Below, one piece after another: positions 1-8,044 of a DNA stretch of 33,875 nucleotides. Each line of letters starts with the position of its first letter. The first letter of the stretch is position 1. The position numbers and the translations under genes are program-made. This DNA is from Oscillospiraceae bacterium (GTDB taxonomy: Bacteria > Bacillota > Clostridia > Oscillospirales > Ruminococcaceae): assembly GCA_017532085.1 (NCBI GenBank), contig JAFXJT010000023.1, positions 1 through 33,875 of the forward strand, read 5' to 3'. Below the pieces are notes generated by a model, which was not told the DNA's origin, did not search any database, and saw nothing but the letters and a program-made list of their open reading frames with translations.

Positions 1-1053
1 ATCACATACATTATAAATATAGATGGTTTTTTCCTTACCATCTTTGATACCGGTGAAGATACAGCCGATATTGGTCTTGCCGACAGTGCGGGGACCCAAG
101 GATGCAGGATCAGGCAACAGCGCCTTCAGGAACTGAATCGGAACAATCTCTGTACCATTGAATTGGATGGGTGTGGTAGAGAGCATGCCGACATTTTCAA
201 GACACTGCATATGGGTCAGATAGCTTTGTCCGAATGTCATAAAGAAACGGATGCGCTTGACACCGGGAATATTCTTTGCCAAAGACTCGATTTCTTCATG
301 GTGCAGCAGATACATATCCTTTTGACCGACCTCCGGAAAATCATACACACGCTTAATCTCCATGGGCTTGGTTTCAACCCAATGACCGTTCTTCCAGTAG
401 GAGCCATTGGCAGAAACCTCGCGCAGATTGATCTCAGGATTGAAGTTCGTAGCAAAGGGATATCCATGATCGCCGCCATTGCAATCGAGAATATCAATTG
501 TATGGATCTCGTCAAAATAATGCTTCAGGGCATAGGCAGTAAATACGGAAGTCACACCCGGATCAAAGCCGCTGCCCAACAAAGCAGTCAGACCGGCTTT
601 TTCAAAACGCTCATGATATGCCCATTGATAGCTGTAATCAAAATAGGCAGTAAAGCCCTTTTCTTTGCAGCGCTTTTCATAGGCTGCACGCCATACAGGC
701 TCATCAATATCCTCCGGCTCATAGTTGGCAGTGTCAATATAATGCACACCGGTTTCCAGACATGCTTCCATAATCGTCAAATCCTGGTAAGGCAATGCAA
801 GATTCAGCACCGCACAAGGCTGATAAGAACGAATCAGTGCAGCAACCGCATCCTTATCATCTGCATCCAGAGCCGCTGTGGTAATCACAGTGGAAGTTTT
901 GCCTTCCGCTTCAATTTTTGCCTTCAATGCCTCACATTTGGAAACAGTACGGCTTGCAATACAAATCTCTTGGAACACTGCACTGTTCATACAGCATTTC
1001 TGAATCGCAACGGATGCAACACCACCGCAGCCAATAATCAAAACTCTGCTCAT
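1..1053 (-). CDS. Carboxynorspermidine dehydrogenase (saccharopine dehydrogenase family), 3' end cut by window
   Basis: The reverse frame from the ATG at 1053 stays open for 351 codons to the window edge, so the C-terminus is missing. It starts MSRVLIIGCGGVASVAIQKC, a Rossmann nucleotide-binding loop (GCGGVA), and continues with LLGSGFDPGVTSVFTAYA and DCNGGDHGYPFATNFNPE, typical of the Lys1-like enzymes that condense aspartate semialdehyde with a polyamine using NADPH. The ATG follows AGGAGGATTCAAAA, a good ribosome-binding site. It lies about 40 bp downstream of the spermidine synthase gene in the same direction, so it is probably the third gene of the polyamine operon. By family knowledge the substrate is putrescine (giving carboxyspermidine); agmatine as substrate cannot be excluded. 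A decarboxylase (nspC type) would be expected just beyond the left edge, but this is inference. Confidence 0.82.
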   Translation of the reverse strand, partial: MSRVLIIGCGGVASVAIQKCCMNSAVFQEICIASRTVSKCEALKAKIEAEGKTSTVITTAALDADDKDAVAALIRSYQPCAVLNLALPYQDLTIMEACLETGVHYIDTANYEPEDIDEPVWRAAYEKRCKEKGFTAYFDYSYQWAYHERFEKAGLTALLGSGFDPGVTSVFTAYALKHYFDEIHTIDILDCNGGDHGYPFATNFNPEINLREVSANGSYWKNGHWVETKPMEIKRVYDFPEVGQKDMYLLHHEEIESLAKNIPGVKRIRFFMTFGQSYLTHMQCLENVGMLSTTPIQFNGTEIVPIQFLKALLPDPASLGPRTVGKTNIGCIFTGIKDGKEKTIYIYNVCD

Positions 1054-1095
1054 TTTTGAATCCTCCTAACATCATTGCTTTATTGATTGGAAATC

Positions 1096-1959
1096 TTATT
1101 TATTTCGATCCTCTGCTTCTTCCAGCAGATCTTCCACATACCGAGGCAGCATAAAGGCACCCGTATGCAGATTCGTTGTATAATACCACGTCTGAATCGC
1201 ACGCTTTTTCCAGCGCTTGGGATCAAAATCCTTCAGCGGATGGTATTTTTTCGATGCAAAGCCAAACAGCCAATAGCCTGCCGAGCAGGTAGGAATATGC
1301 GCCTGATAAACACGGCAAATGGGAAAAGAACGATAAGCTTTTGAATGCATGGATCGGCAAGCGCCTTCATCCTCATCATAAAAAGGACTGCCGTGCTGAT
1401 AAACCATAACACCATCATCCTTCAGCGCCTTATAGCAAAGACCATAAAACTCTTTGGTGAACAATCCTGCGGTATGCCCAAAAGGATCCGTTGCATCATT
1501 GATAATCAGATCATATTCCCCGTGACGGGTTCGCAGCGCACGCAAGCCATCTTGATTATAGATAGTAACACGAGGATCCTCCAGCCCTTTGGCATTATCC
1601 GGAAAAAACTCACGGCACACATCCACAAACATCTCATCCGGCTCAACCACATCAATCACTTCAATTTCCTCATAATGAGAAAGCTCTCTGGCAACACCGC
1701 CGTCACCGCCGCCGATTACCAAAACATTCTTGACATTGGGATGAACCGCCATCGGCACATGTACAATCATTTCATCATAGATGAATTCATCCTTTTCAGA
1801 AAAGATCACACTGCCATTGGAAACCAGAAAGCGTCCGAATTCAGCAGATTCAAACACATCGATCCGCTGAAAATCGCTCTGACCGCTATACAATTGCCGA
1901 TCACAGCGAATGGACATCTTAACATTGCCTGTATGCAGTTCCGAAAACCAAAATTCCAT
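1096..1959 (-). CDS. speE: Spermidine synthase (polyamine aminopropyltransferase)
   Basis: 287 residues from ATG 1959. I chose this start rather than an in-frame codon at 1989 because GGAGGTG sits 4-5 bases before it and the protein then begins MEFWFSELHTGNVKMSIRC, as SpeE proteins do. The SAM-type fold is shown by VLVIGGGDGGVARELSHYE (about residues 80-98), the acidic VDVVEPDEMFVDVCREFFPD stretch, YNQDGLRALR, and YDLIINDATDPFGHTAGLFT, which holds the catalytic aspartate region. The family transfers an aminopropyl group from decarboxylated S-adenosylmethionine to putrescine. It lies 31 bp after the decarboxylase gene and is probably cotranscribed with it. No S-adenosylmethionine decarboxylase gene is visible in the window, so the donor must be made elsewhere or the true substrate differs. 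Confidence 0.93.
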   Translation of the reverse strand: MEFWFSELHTGNVKMSIRCDRQLYSGQSDFQRIDVFESAEFGRFLVSNGSVIFSEKDEFIYDEMIVHVPMAVHPNVKNVLVIGGGDGGVARELSHYEEIEVIDVVEPDEMFVDVCREFFPDNAKGLEDPRVTIYNQDGLRALRTRHGEYDLIINDATDPFGHTAGLFTKEFYGLCYKALKDDGVMVYQHGSPFYDEDEGACRSMHSKAYRSFPICRVYQAHIPTCSAGYWLFGFASKKYHPLKDFDPKRWKKRAIQTWYYTTNLHTGAFMLPRYVEDLLEEAEDRNK

Positions 1960-1990
1960 ACGACACCTCCCACCGATGTAATGCTGCAAC

Positions 1991-3445
1991 TCAATCCTCT
2001 GTCAGAACATTCAGCTTGTTCACATCGGGATCTTCAGTACCCTGCATCGAGCAGCCTTTTTCTTTGGCATATCGAATATATGCCAGAATATCCTTTGTAA
2101 TAATTTCTCCGGGTGCCAGAATCGGAATCCCGGGTGGATAGCACATTACAAATTCAGCACAGATACGTCCATGCGTATCTTCCAGCGGCAGCATTTCCTT
2201 TTTCGCATAAAACGCCTTCTGCGGAGTCGCCACCACCTTCGGCGGGATATATTCCAGACTCAGCATACCGGTATTATCCTTCGCATACAAGCGTTTGATA
2301 TCCGCCAAAGCACCCACAAGACGTTCAATATCCTGAATACGATCTCCGATTGAAATATACGCCAGAATATTGCCGATGTCACCAAACTCAATCTGAATAT
2401 CATATTCATCACGAAGCAGATCATACACCTCAATGCCGGCAAGACCAATATCTCTGGTGTACACCGAAAGCTTCGTCACATCATAATCAAACGCACTGGT
2501 GCCATTGCAAATCTCTCTGCCATAGGCATAATAGCCGCCGATTGCATTGATCTCTTCCCGCGCATATTCAGCCATGGACATCACCTTTGCAAAGGACACC
2601 TCTCCTCTTTGCGCAAGATTGCGTCGTGAAATATCCAAACTGGACATCAACAGATAGGAAGCGCTGGTTGTTTGCGTCAGATTAATGATCTGTTTGACAT
2701 AGCCTTCATTAACACTGCTATTCAGCAGCAGCAGCGAACTCTGCGTCAGACTGCCGCCGGATTTGTGCATGGAAACTGCTGCCATATCAGCGCCGGCTGC
2801 CATTCCTGAAACGGGAAGCGTATCATTGAAATAAAAATGTGTGCCATGCGCTTCATCCACCAGCACCAGCATATTATGTGCATGAGCAAGATTTACGATG
2901 GCACGCAAATCAGAGCAAATACCATAATAAGTCGGGTTATTTACAAAAACAGCAACCGCATCCGGATTGGCATGAATCGCCTGTTCTAACTGCGAAAGCT
3001 CCATACCCAATGCAATCCCGATTCTCGGCTGTACGTCAGGATTGACATATACCGGAACAGCACCGCAGAGCACCATGGCATTGATCACACTTTTATGTAC
3101 ATTACGAGGGACAATGATCTTTTCTCCGGCTTTACAGGCAGAAAGAATCATACTCTGCACAGCTGATGTCGTACCGCCCACCATAAAAAACGCATGGGCA
3201 GCGCCAAAAGCATCTGCTGCAAGATTCTCTGCATCCAGTATCACAGAAACCGGATGGCAAAGATTGTCCAGCGGTTTCATGGAATTGACATCAATTCCAA
3301 CACATTGCTCACCAAGAAGCTGAACCAACTCAGGATTGCCTCTGCCTCGTTTATGACCGGGCACATCAAAAGGCACAACACGTTGTCGGCGCAGTCGTTG
3401 GAGTGCCTCATAAACCGGCGCATGTTTTTGCTTTTCTAAATCCAT
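1991..3445 (-). CDS. speA: PLP-dependent arginine/lysine/ornithine decarboxylase (fold type I), probably arginine decarboxylase
   Basis: 484 residues from ATG 3445, the usual length of the short Bacillus/Clostridium enzymes. The N-terminus has FDVPGHKRGRG (about 26-36), a hallmark of the group. DEAHG (197-201) and SMHKSGGSLTQ (225-235) supply the cofactor-binding aspartate and the Schiff-base lysine K228. It makes agmatine (or cadaverine/putrescine) by decarboxylation; the arginine assignment comes from its linkage to speE and carboxynorspermidine dehydrogenase. The frame stays open upstream to an ATG at 3589, but the promoter places transcription start near 3594, only about 5 bases before that codon, and conserved sequence begins at MDLEKQKHAP, so I prefer 3445. 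The gene heads the polyamine operon and has a leader of about 150 nt. Confidence 0.9.
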   Translation of the reverse strand: MDLEKQKHAPVYEALQRLRRQRVVPFDVPGHKRGRGNPELVQLLGEQCVGIDVNSMKPLDNLCHPVSVILDAENLAADAFGAAHAFFMVGGTTSAVQSMILSACKAGEKIIVPRNVHKSVINAMVLCGAVPVYVNPDVQPRIGIALGMELSQLEQAIHANPDAVAVFVNNPTYYGICSDLRAIVNLAHAHNMLVLVDEAHGTHFYFNDTLPVSGMAAGADMAAVSMHKSGGSLTQSSLLLLNSSVNEGYVKQIINLTQTTSASYLLMSSLDISRRNLAQRGEVSFAKVMSMAEYAREEINAIGGYYAYGREICNGTSAFDYDVTKLSVYTRDIGLAGIEVYDLLRDEYDIQIEFGDIGNILAYISIGDRIQDIERLVGALADIKRLYAKDNTGMLSLEYIPPKVVATPQKAFYAKKEMLPLEDTHGRICAEFVMCYPPGIPILAPGEIITKDILAYIRYAKEKGCSMQGTEDPDVNKLNVLTED

Positions 3446-3595
3446 TTTGCACTTGACCTTGTTCCTTATAAAATCATGCTGCACTTTGTACAGCCTGTAA
3501 AAACAGAAGGCACCCTGCAAGCCATCGCATTGTAGGCGGTATAACACCGCGGGCAAAAGATGAAAACTGCAGTTTGCCTTTTGGGACATATTCCG
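3446..3595 (-). promoter_or_regulatory. Long 5' leader of the polyamine operon
   Basis: Between the predicted transcription start (about 3594) and the decarboxylase ATG lie about 150 nt. On the minus strand they contain small hairpins, clearest being GCGGTGTTATACCGC, and a GGCAAA/TTTGCC pairing. The leader is open in the decarboxylase frame and holds an 18-codon ORF ending at 3474 without a ribosome-binding site. I recognise no known riboswitch. A regulatory role, for example polyamine sensing, is only inference. Confidence 0.35.
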
Positions 3596-3600
3596 TTTTG

Positions 3601-3629
3601 ATTATATCATAACTGCATGAAACTGTCAA
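3601..3629 (-). promoter_or_regulatory. Promoter of the polyamine operon
   Basis: Minus-strand TTGACA (3629-3624), a 17-bp spacer and TATAAT (3606-3601) form a perfect vegetative sigma-70 promoter. TGA just before the -10 also fits the extended TGn element. Transcription should start near 3594. Confidence 0.85.
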
Positions 3630-3663
3630 GTATCTTGCTGATATTTCGAATGAAAATACACGC

Positions 3664-3712
3664 AAAAAGCAAAGTCCCGGCACGGCTCATCATTCCATAC
3701 CGGGACTTTGCT
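3664..3712 (-). terminator. Intrinsic terminator of the CE4 esterase gene
   Basis: Read on the minus strand, AGCAAAGTCCCGG (3712-3700) pairs with CCGGGACTTTGCT (3680-3668), a 13-bp stem with a 19-nt loop, followed by a T run. It lies just after the esterase stop codon and before the polyamine promoter. Confidence 0.85.
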
Positions 3713-3724
3713 TGTAGGGTGTCC

Positions 3725-5176
3725 TTATAAACCGTTGTATACATTACCTGCGAACATTTCCTTGCCCTTGGCACGGAACATCTCGGAAATGGTTACAACC
3801 TGCCAGCCGTTCTGCTTAAAATACTTGCAAAGGGTTTCCACAGCTTCGGCAGTAGACGTATAATTCTCGTGCATCAGAACCACTTTTCCGTTCAGAGAAC
3901 CATTCTGGGCTGCAGACTGAATCTTATTGATCATATCATTGGCAGTTGCATGATTCCAGTCACCGCTGTCGAGGGCACAGTTCACAAGCGGAACCGGCAG
4001 CGTATTCTTCACAGTATCATTGACAGCAAGGTAAGGTGGTCTGACTAAGAAGTCCTGCTGACCGGTCAATCGGCGCAGAATATCAGCAGTCTGATTGTAT
4101 TCATTCATAATCTGATTGGGCGAAAGCTCCGTCAGTTTAGGATGAGTAAACGTGTGATTCGCGATCTCAAATCCACGCTGCTGTGCTTGCAGGATTTCAT
4201 TTTCATTGCTGCTGTTGATACGATTGCCCCAATAGAAGAAGGTTGCATGGAAGCCGTTATTGGTCAATGCATCATGAATTCGGGCAGCAGCTGTGCCATT
4301 GAGTCCGACAGGACCGTCATCAAAGCTCAGTGCAACCATAGGCTTATTGGGATCAATCCAACTGATATCAGCTTGATTGTTCCACTGACCGGGCTGCAAA
4401 CTGGGTGCCGTCGTTGTTGTGGTGGTTGTTGTCGTGGTGGTTGTAGTTGTCGTAGCAGTCAGTTCCGGATAAAGGAAGAACTGACGAAGCATCGAAAGAT
4501 CCACACCGGAAATGATATGATCTTGATTCAGATCCGCTGCTTTGCCGTTGATCTGACAATCATCTCCGCAAAGCCATTCGGTAAGCAGAATCACATCATT
4601 GCGATTGACAGCATTATCTTGATTCACATCACCTTTGAGATACACAGCACAGCGCTCAGCAGTAACGGCATCCAGATAAAAATCGCATAAACTCTCTGTT
4701 GTTTCTACATACAGAATCTCATTGGAAGCATTGGAAGGCAATGTATAACAATCATTGAAAAGAACCGTCCATTGCCCACAAGGAACGCTTTGCGTGTCAA
4801 TTTGCAGATATGAAGTTGTACCATCCGCAGTATTATACTGCAGCGACAATTGCATGGTCACATTACCGGAGCCAACCGGCATCACTGCACAGGAAAATGC
4901 ATAATCGGCACCATCCACCCAGCCATCGCCCAGGGAGATTGCAGCGCCGTTCCATGCGTTTGTTCTGCCGGATGTAAGCAAGCTGTGTGACCCTTCAAAG
5001 GCAAACGCATTGGTTTGTGCTACCGCAGCATCGCCTCTGCCGATAAAGCCCTCAGTACCGGACTCAAAACCAATGGAAAGCGCATCACCGGCGCCGGATA
5101 CATAACCGGTTAATGCAGAAAGATATACAATACTTGCGCCAAGAAATGCAGCAAGGTACTTTCGGAATCGCAGCAT
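3725..5176 (-). CDS. Secreted CBM22-dockerin-CE4 polysaccharide deacetylase (acetylxylan esterase type)
   Basis: 483 residues from ATG 5176, chosen because AAAGGGTG lies 5-6 bases upstream; an ATG at 5194 has no such site. Parts in order: signal peptide (about 1-30); a CBM22-like xylan-binding module (about 33-173, with GFIGRG and WNGAAISL); a type I dockerin (about 180-238) with calcium loops DVNQDNAVNRND and DLNQDHIISGVD; a poly-Thr linker (about 241-257); and a NodB/CE4 domain (about 275-475). CE4 motifs are SFDDGP (metal ligand and base), NHTFTHP (metal-binding histidines), RPPY, DSGDW and LMHE. The family removes acetyl groups from xylan, chitin or peptidoglycan; CBM22 and dockerin point to xylan on a cellulosome. 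The dockerin is internal rather than terminal. The gene is monocistronic with its own promoter and terminator. Confidence 0.9.
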   Translation of the reverse strand: MLRFRKYLAAFLGASIVYLSALTGYVSGAGDALSIGFESGTEGFIGRGDAAVAQTNAFAFEGSHSLLTSGRTNAWNGAAISLGDGWVDGADYAFSCAVMPVGSGNVTMQLSLQYNTADGTTSYLQIDTQSVPCGQWTVLFNDCYTLPSNASNEILYVETTESLCDFYLDAVTAERCAVYLKGDVNQDNAVNRNDVILLTEWLCGDDCQINGKAADLNQDHIISGVDLSMLRQFFLYPELTATTTTTTTTTTTTTTTAPSLQPGQWNNQADISWIDPNKPMVALSFDDGPVGLNGTAAARIHDALTNNGFHATFFYWGNRINSSNENEILQAQQRGFEIANHTFTHPKLTELSPNQIMNEYNQTADILRRLTGQQDFLVRPPYLAVNDTVKNTLPVPLVNCALDSGDWNHATANDMINKIQSAAQNGSLNGKVVLMHENYTSTAEAVETLCKYFKQNGWQVVTISEMFRAKGKEMFAGNVYNGL

Positions 5177-5208
5177 AATTTCACCCTTTTTCATTTTATA
5201 ATCAATCT

Positions 5209-5258
5209 AAAAAAGAAAACGGAGCGCCGAGATTGGAGGCATCCTGTACCGGCGCTCC
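5209..5258 (-). terminator. Terminator-like hairpin in the CE4 leader (possible attenuator)
   Basis: On the minus strand GGAGCGCCG (5258-5250) pairs with CGGCGCTCC (5229-5221) around a 20-nt loop, followed by GTTTTCTTTTTT. It looks like an intrinsic terminator, yet lies between the esterase promoter and its ribosome-binding site, so it could end transcription early. No separate gene upstream needs it. Confidence 0.6.
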
Positions 5259-5269
5259 GATAGGGGGAA

Positions 5270-5308
5270 CAATGAAATGAACAGGTATCTTTCCTGTTGA
5301 TTTCATTG
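5270..5308 (-). repeat. 39-bp palindrome over the CE4 promoter start region
   Basis: CAATGAAAT + one base + AACAGG, a 7-base centre, then CCTGTT + one base + ATTTCATTG: arms of 16 bases with a single central mismatch. It overlaps the -10 box (5310-5305) and covers the predicted start near 5298. It may be a repressor operator, or form a 5' stem-loop on the mRNA, where the inner AACAGG/CCTGTT stem would start at about +1. Confidence 0.7.
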
Positions 5309-5333
5309 TAGCACAACATACCTCAAAAATCAA
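5305..5333 (-). promoter_or_regulatory. Promoter of the CE4 esterase gene
   Basis: Minus-strand TTGATT (5333-5328), 17-bp spacer, TACAAT (5310-5305), with TGC before the -10. The -10 box overlaps the palindrome at 5270-5308. Confidence 0.65.
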
Positions 5334-5409
5334 ATAGGAATCTTATGATAAGGGGTATAGGAAAAATAATATAAAGCAGTGATTATACAATCCGTATTGT
5401 GATTTAAGC

Positions 5410-5443
5410 AAAAAAGATCGTGTCAGTTAAGTGACACGATCTT
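5410..5443 (-). terminator. Intrinsic terminator of pnp
   Basis: AAGATCGTGTCA and TGACACGATCTT form a perfect 12-bp stem with a 6-nt loop, followed on the minus strand by a T run. It starts 9 bases after the pnp stop codon. Confidence 0.92.
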
Positions 5444-5451
5444 CTTTCCAC

Positions 5452-7587
5452 TTAAGCTTCTTCACCGGCAAGCTGCTTTTTTGCTTCAAGATCAGCCAGT
5501 GCATCCTTACGGGACAGGGAAATCTTTCCCTTCACGTCATCAATTTCCATGACTTTGACAACGATCTCATCGCCAAGAGAAACGACATCCTCTGTTTTCT
5601 CCACACGATGCTTGTCCAGCTTGGAGATATGCACAAGACCTTCCTTACCGGGAACAATCTCAACGAAAGCACCAAAGGTTTGAATACCGGTTACTTTACC
5701 CTTATAGATCGCACCGATTTCCGGACCCTTTGCAATGGTATCCACAATGGTAATTGCCTTCTGCGCATTGGCAAGATCAATACCGGAAACAAATACGCTA
5801 CCGTCTTCATTGATATCAATCTTTACATCACACTCTGCAGAGATCTTCTGGATCACCTTACCGCCGGAACCGATCACCTCACGGATCTTATCCACAGGCA
5901 CACGAGTCTGAAGCATCTTCGGTGCATAAGCGCTGACCGTATTGCGAGGCGCTGCAATTGCCTTGAGCATAATCTCATCCAGGATATATAAACGTGCCTT
6001 GCGAGTTTTTTCAAATGCTTCCTTAATGATTGCGGGGGTCAGACCATCCACTTTAATATCGACTTGAATTGCAGTAATACCGTTATGGGTACCGCCAACT
6101 TTGAAGTCCATATCACCGAAGAAGTCCTCAAGGCCCTGAATATCCACCATCGTCATAAAGTCGTCGGAATCGGGCTTTGTAATCAGACCGCAGGAAATAC
6201 CTGCTACGGGAGCCTTGATCGGTACTCCGGCATCCATCAGAGCCAATGTGGAACCGCAGATCGAACCCTGAGAGGTGGAACCGTTGGAGCTCAGCACTTC
6301 AGATACCAGACGCAATGCGTAAGGGAATTCCTCAACAGAGGGAATCACAGGCAGCAGAGCACGCTCAGCCAATGCACCATGACCAATCTCACGACGACCC
6401 GGGCCACGACTGGGCTTTGTCTCACCGACAGAATAGGACGGGAAATTATAATGATGCATATAACGCTTGCATTCCTCATTGGCATCCAAGCCGTCAATGC
6501 GCTGCGCATCGGAAACAGGACCGAGTGTTGCAATGGTGAGCACCTGTGTCTGACCTCTGGTGAACAAACCGCTGCCGTGTACACGAGGCAGCAAACCAAC
6601 TTCGGAAGCCAAAGGACGAATCTCATCGATCTGTCTGCCATCCACACGCTTGCCCTCATAGAGCCACTCACGAACGATTGTCTTTTGCAGTTTATAGATG
6701 CACTCATCAATCATGGCAATGCGCTCTGCATTATCGGGATCAAATTTTTCGTGGATCGCATTTTTGACAGGGCTCAACCGTGCTTCGCGAATGTTCTTGT
6801 CGTTGGTATCCAGTGCATATTCGACATCTTTTCTTGCAAATTCAGCAATTGCGTCGAACAGTGCATGATCCACTTCCATGGACTCAAAGGTAAACTTCGG
6901 CTTGCCGATCTGTGCACGAATCTCATTGATGAAAGCAACCAGCTTCTTGATCTCCTCATGCGCTTTCAGAATTGCTTCCAGCATCACTTCTTCAGAAACC
7001 TCGTTTGCACCGGCTTCGATCATAACGATCTTTTCCGCACTGGCAGCAACTGTCAGATTCAGATCACTGACAGCACGCTGTGCCTGCGTAGGCATCAGGA
7101 TAATCTCACCGTCAATCAGTCCAACGGAAACACCGCCGATAGGACCGTTCCAAGGAATATCAGAAATGGAAATTGCAACAGATGCACCGATCATACCGCA
7201 GATCTCAGGCAGATAATCCTGATCAACTGCCAAGACGGTCATAACAACCGAAACATCATTGCGCATATCCTTCGGGAACAAAGGACGAATCGGGCGATCA
7301 ACCACACGAGAAGTCAGAATTGCCTTTTCGCTGGGCTTGCCCTCACGCTTCATAAAGCTGCCGGGAATTCTGCCGACAGAATAAAGACGCTCCTCATAAT
7401 CCACGGAAAGCGGGAAGAAATCCACGCCCTCACGAGGCTTTTCACTGGCAGTAACATTTGCCATAACAACGGTATCACCGTAACGAACCCAACAGGAACC
7501 GTTGGAGAGTTCACAGGTTTTGCCGGTCTCAATGGTCAGAGTACGACCGCAAAACTCTGTCTGAAATACTTTGTAGTTATCAAACAT
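5452..7587 (-). CDS. pnp: Polynucleotide phosphorylase
   Basis: 711 residues, the normal length. It degrades RNA 3' to 5' with phosphate, releasing nucleoside diphosphates, and works with other RNases in mRNA decay. Two RNase PH domains (about 10-145 and 325-460), separated by an all-alpha linker, are recognisable from GRIPGSFMKREGKPSEKAIL, DRPIRPLFP and GQTQVLTIATLG. A KH domain carries IGSGGKVIQ (about 572-580) and a C-terminal S1 domain runs from about 622 to 693 (GKVTGIQTFGAFVEI, GLVHISKL, KISLSRKDA). AGGAGGT precedes the ATG by about 8 bases. It follows rpsO in the common rpsO-pnp order, with about 190 bp and a terminator-like hairpin between them. No residues look abnormal. Confidence 0.98.
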   Translation of the reverse strand: MFDNYKVFQTEFCGRTLTIETGKTCELSNGSCWVRYGDTVVMANVTASEKPREGVDFFPLSVDYEERLYSVGRIPGSFMKREGKPSEKAILTSRVVDRPIRPLFPKDMRNDVSVVMTVLAVDQDYLPEICGMIGASVAISISDIPWNGPIGGVSVGLIDGEIILMPTQAQRAVSDLNLTVAASAEKIVMIEAGANEVSEEVMLEAILKAHEEIKKLVAFINEIRAQIGKPKFTFESMEVDHALFDAIAEFARKDVEYALDTNDKNIREARLSPVKNAIHEKFDPDNAERIAMIDECIYKLQKTIVREWLYEGKRVDGRQIDEIRPLASEVGLLPRVHGSGLFTRGQTQVLTIATLGPVSDAQRIDGLDANEECKRYMHHYNFPSYSVGETKPSRGPGRREIGHGALAERALLPVIPSVEEFPYALRLVSEVLSSNGSTSQGSICGSTLALMDAGVPIKAPVAGISCGLITKPDSDDFMTMVDIQGLEDFFGDMDFKVGGTHNGITAIQVDIKVDGLTPAIIKEAFEKTRKARLYILDEIMLKAIAAPRNTVSAYAPKMLQTRVPVDKIREVIGSGGKVIQKISAECDVKIDINEDGSVFVSGIDLANAQKAITIVDTIAKGPEIGAIYKGKVTGIQTFGAFVEIVPGKEGLVHISKLDKHRVEKTEDVVSLGDEIVVKVMEIDDVKGKISLSRKDALADLEAKKQLAGEEA

Positions 7588-7733
7588 TGTATTGACCTCC
7601 TAATATCTTTTTCGCAACAATCCGGATGACGCAAGCGGCATCCCAATGCAGATTTAGCACAAAAGCCTGTACTGCCCGTTACAGTACACGATTTCATGCT
7701 AATCGCCATGGAAGCCACTGCTTTTTACTGCAT

Positions 7734-7763
7734 AAAAAGGCAGAGAGAAGGAATCCCACTGCC
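7734..7763 (-). terminator. Terminator-like hairpin between rpsO and pnp
   Basis: On the minus strand GGCAGTGGGA and TCTCTCTGCC pair with one mismatch, followed by TTTTT. It could end most rpsO transcripts or be a processing site, while letting some read through into pnp. The remaining 7588-7733 holds no gene I can support and no clear separate pnp promoter. Confidence 0.6.
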
Positions 7764-7777
7764 CTATATGCGCATGA

Positions 7778-8044
7778 TTACTTACGCAGACCAAGACGCT
7801 CGATTGTTGCACGATAGCGCTCGATATCCTTCTTCTTCAGATAGTTCAGAAGGTTACGTCTGCGGCCGACCATCTTCAGCAGACCTCTGTAAGAATGATA
7901 ATCCTTCTTATGATCCTTCAGATGTGCGTTCAGGTCGTTGATGCGACGAGTCAGAATTGCGATCTGCACCTCAGGAGAACCGGTATCGCCCTCGTGAGTC
8001 GCATTGGCAAGAATGACCTCTGTCTTTTCTTCCTTACGAAGCAT
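7778..8044 (-). CDS. rpsO: Small ribosomal subunit protein S15
   Basis: 88 residues, the family length. It binds the 16S rRNA three-way junction early in 30S assembly. The sequence [51 protein letters not shown] and [12 protein letters not shown] is S15 throughout. I chose ATG 8044 because GAGGTG lies 6 bases upstream; an in-frame GTG at 8053 would overlap that site. It has its own promoter and a leader of about 105 nt, where S15 commonly represses its own translation. Confidence 0.97.
   Translation of the reverse strand: MLRKEEKTEVILANATHEGDTGSPEVQIAILTRRINDLNAHLKDHKKDYHSYRGLLKMVGRRRNLLNYLKKKDIERYRATIERLGLRK

Noticed and set aside
163-1059. 298-codon plus-strand frame opposite the carboxynorspermidine dehydrogenase gene
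   Set aside because: Shadow of a clear minus-strand gene; no recognisable motif.
3474-3530. 18-codon leader ORF (MRWLAGCLLFLQAVQSAA) before the decarboxylase gene
   Set aside because: No ribosome-binding site and no arrest motif I recognise; the frame simply ends there. Kept only as part of the leader.
4405-4462. Low-complexity repeat in the CE4 gene that might be a microsatellite switch
   Set aside because: The repeats are mixed threonine codons in frame. Copy-number changes would only lengthen or shorten the linker, not switch the gene off.
6064-7629. 521-codon open frame on the plus strand opposite pnp
   Set aside because: It is antisense to a perfectly conserved pnp gene; its protein looks like no family and has no suitable start signal. 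Long shadow frames are common opposite such genes.
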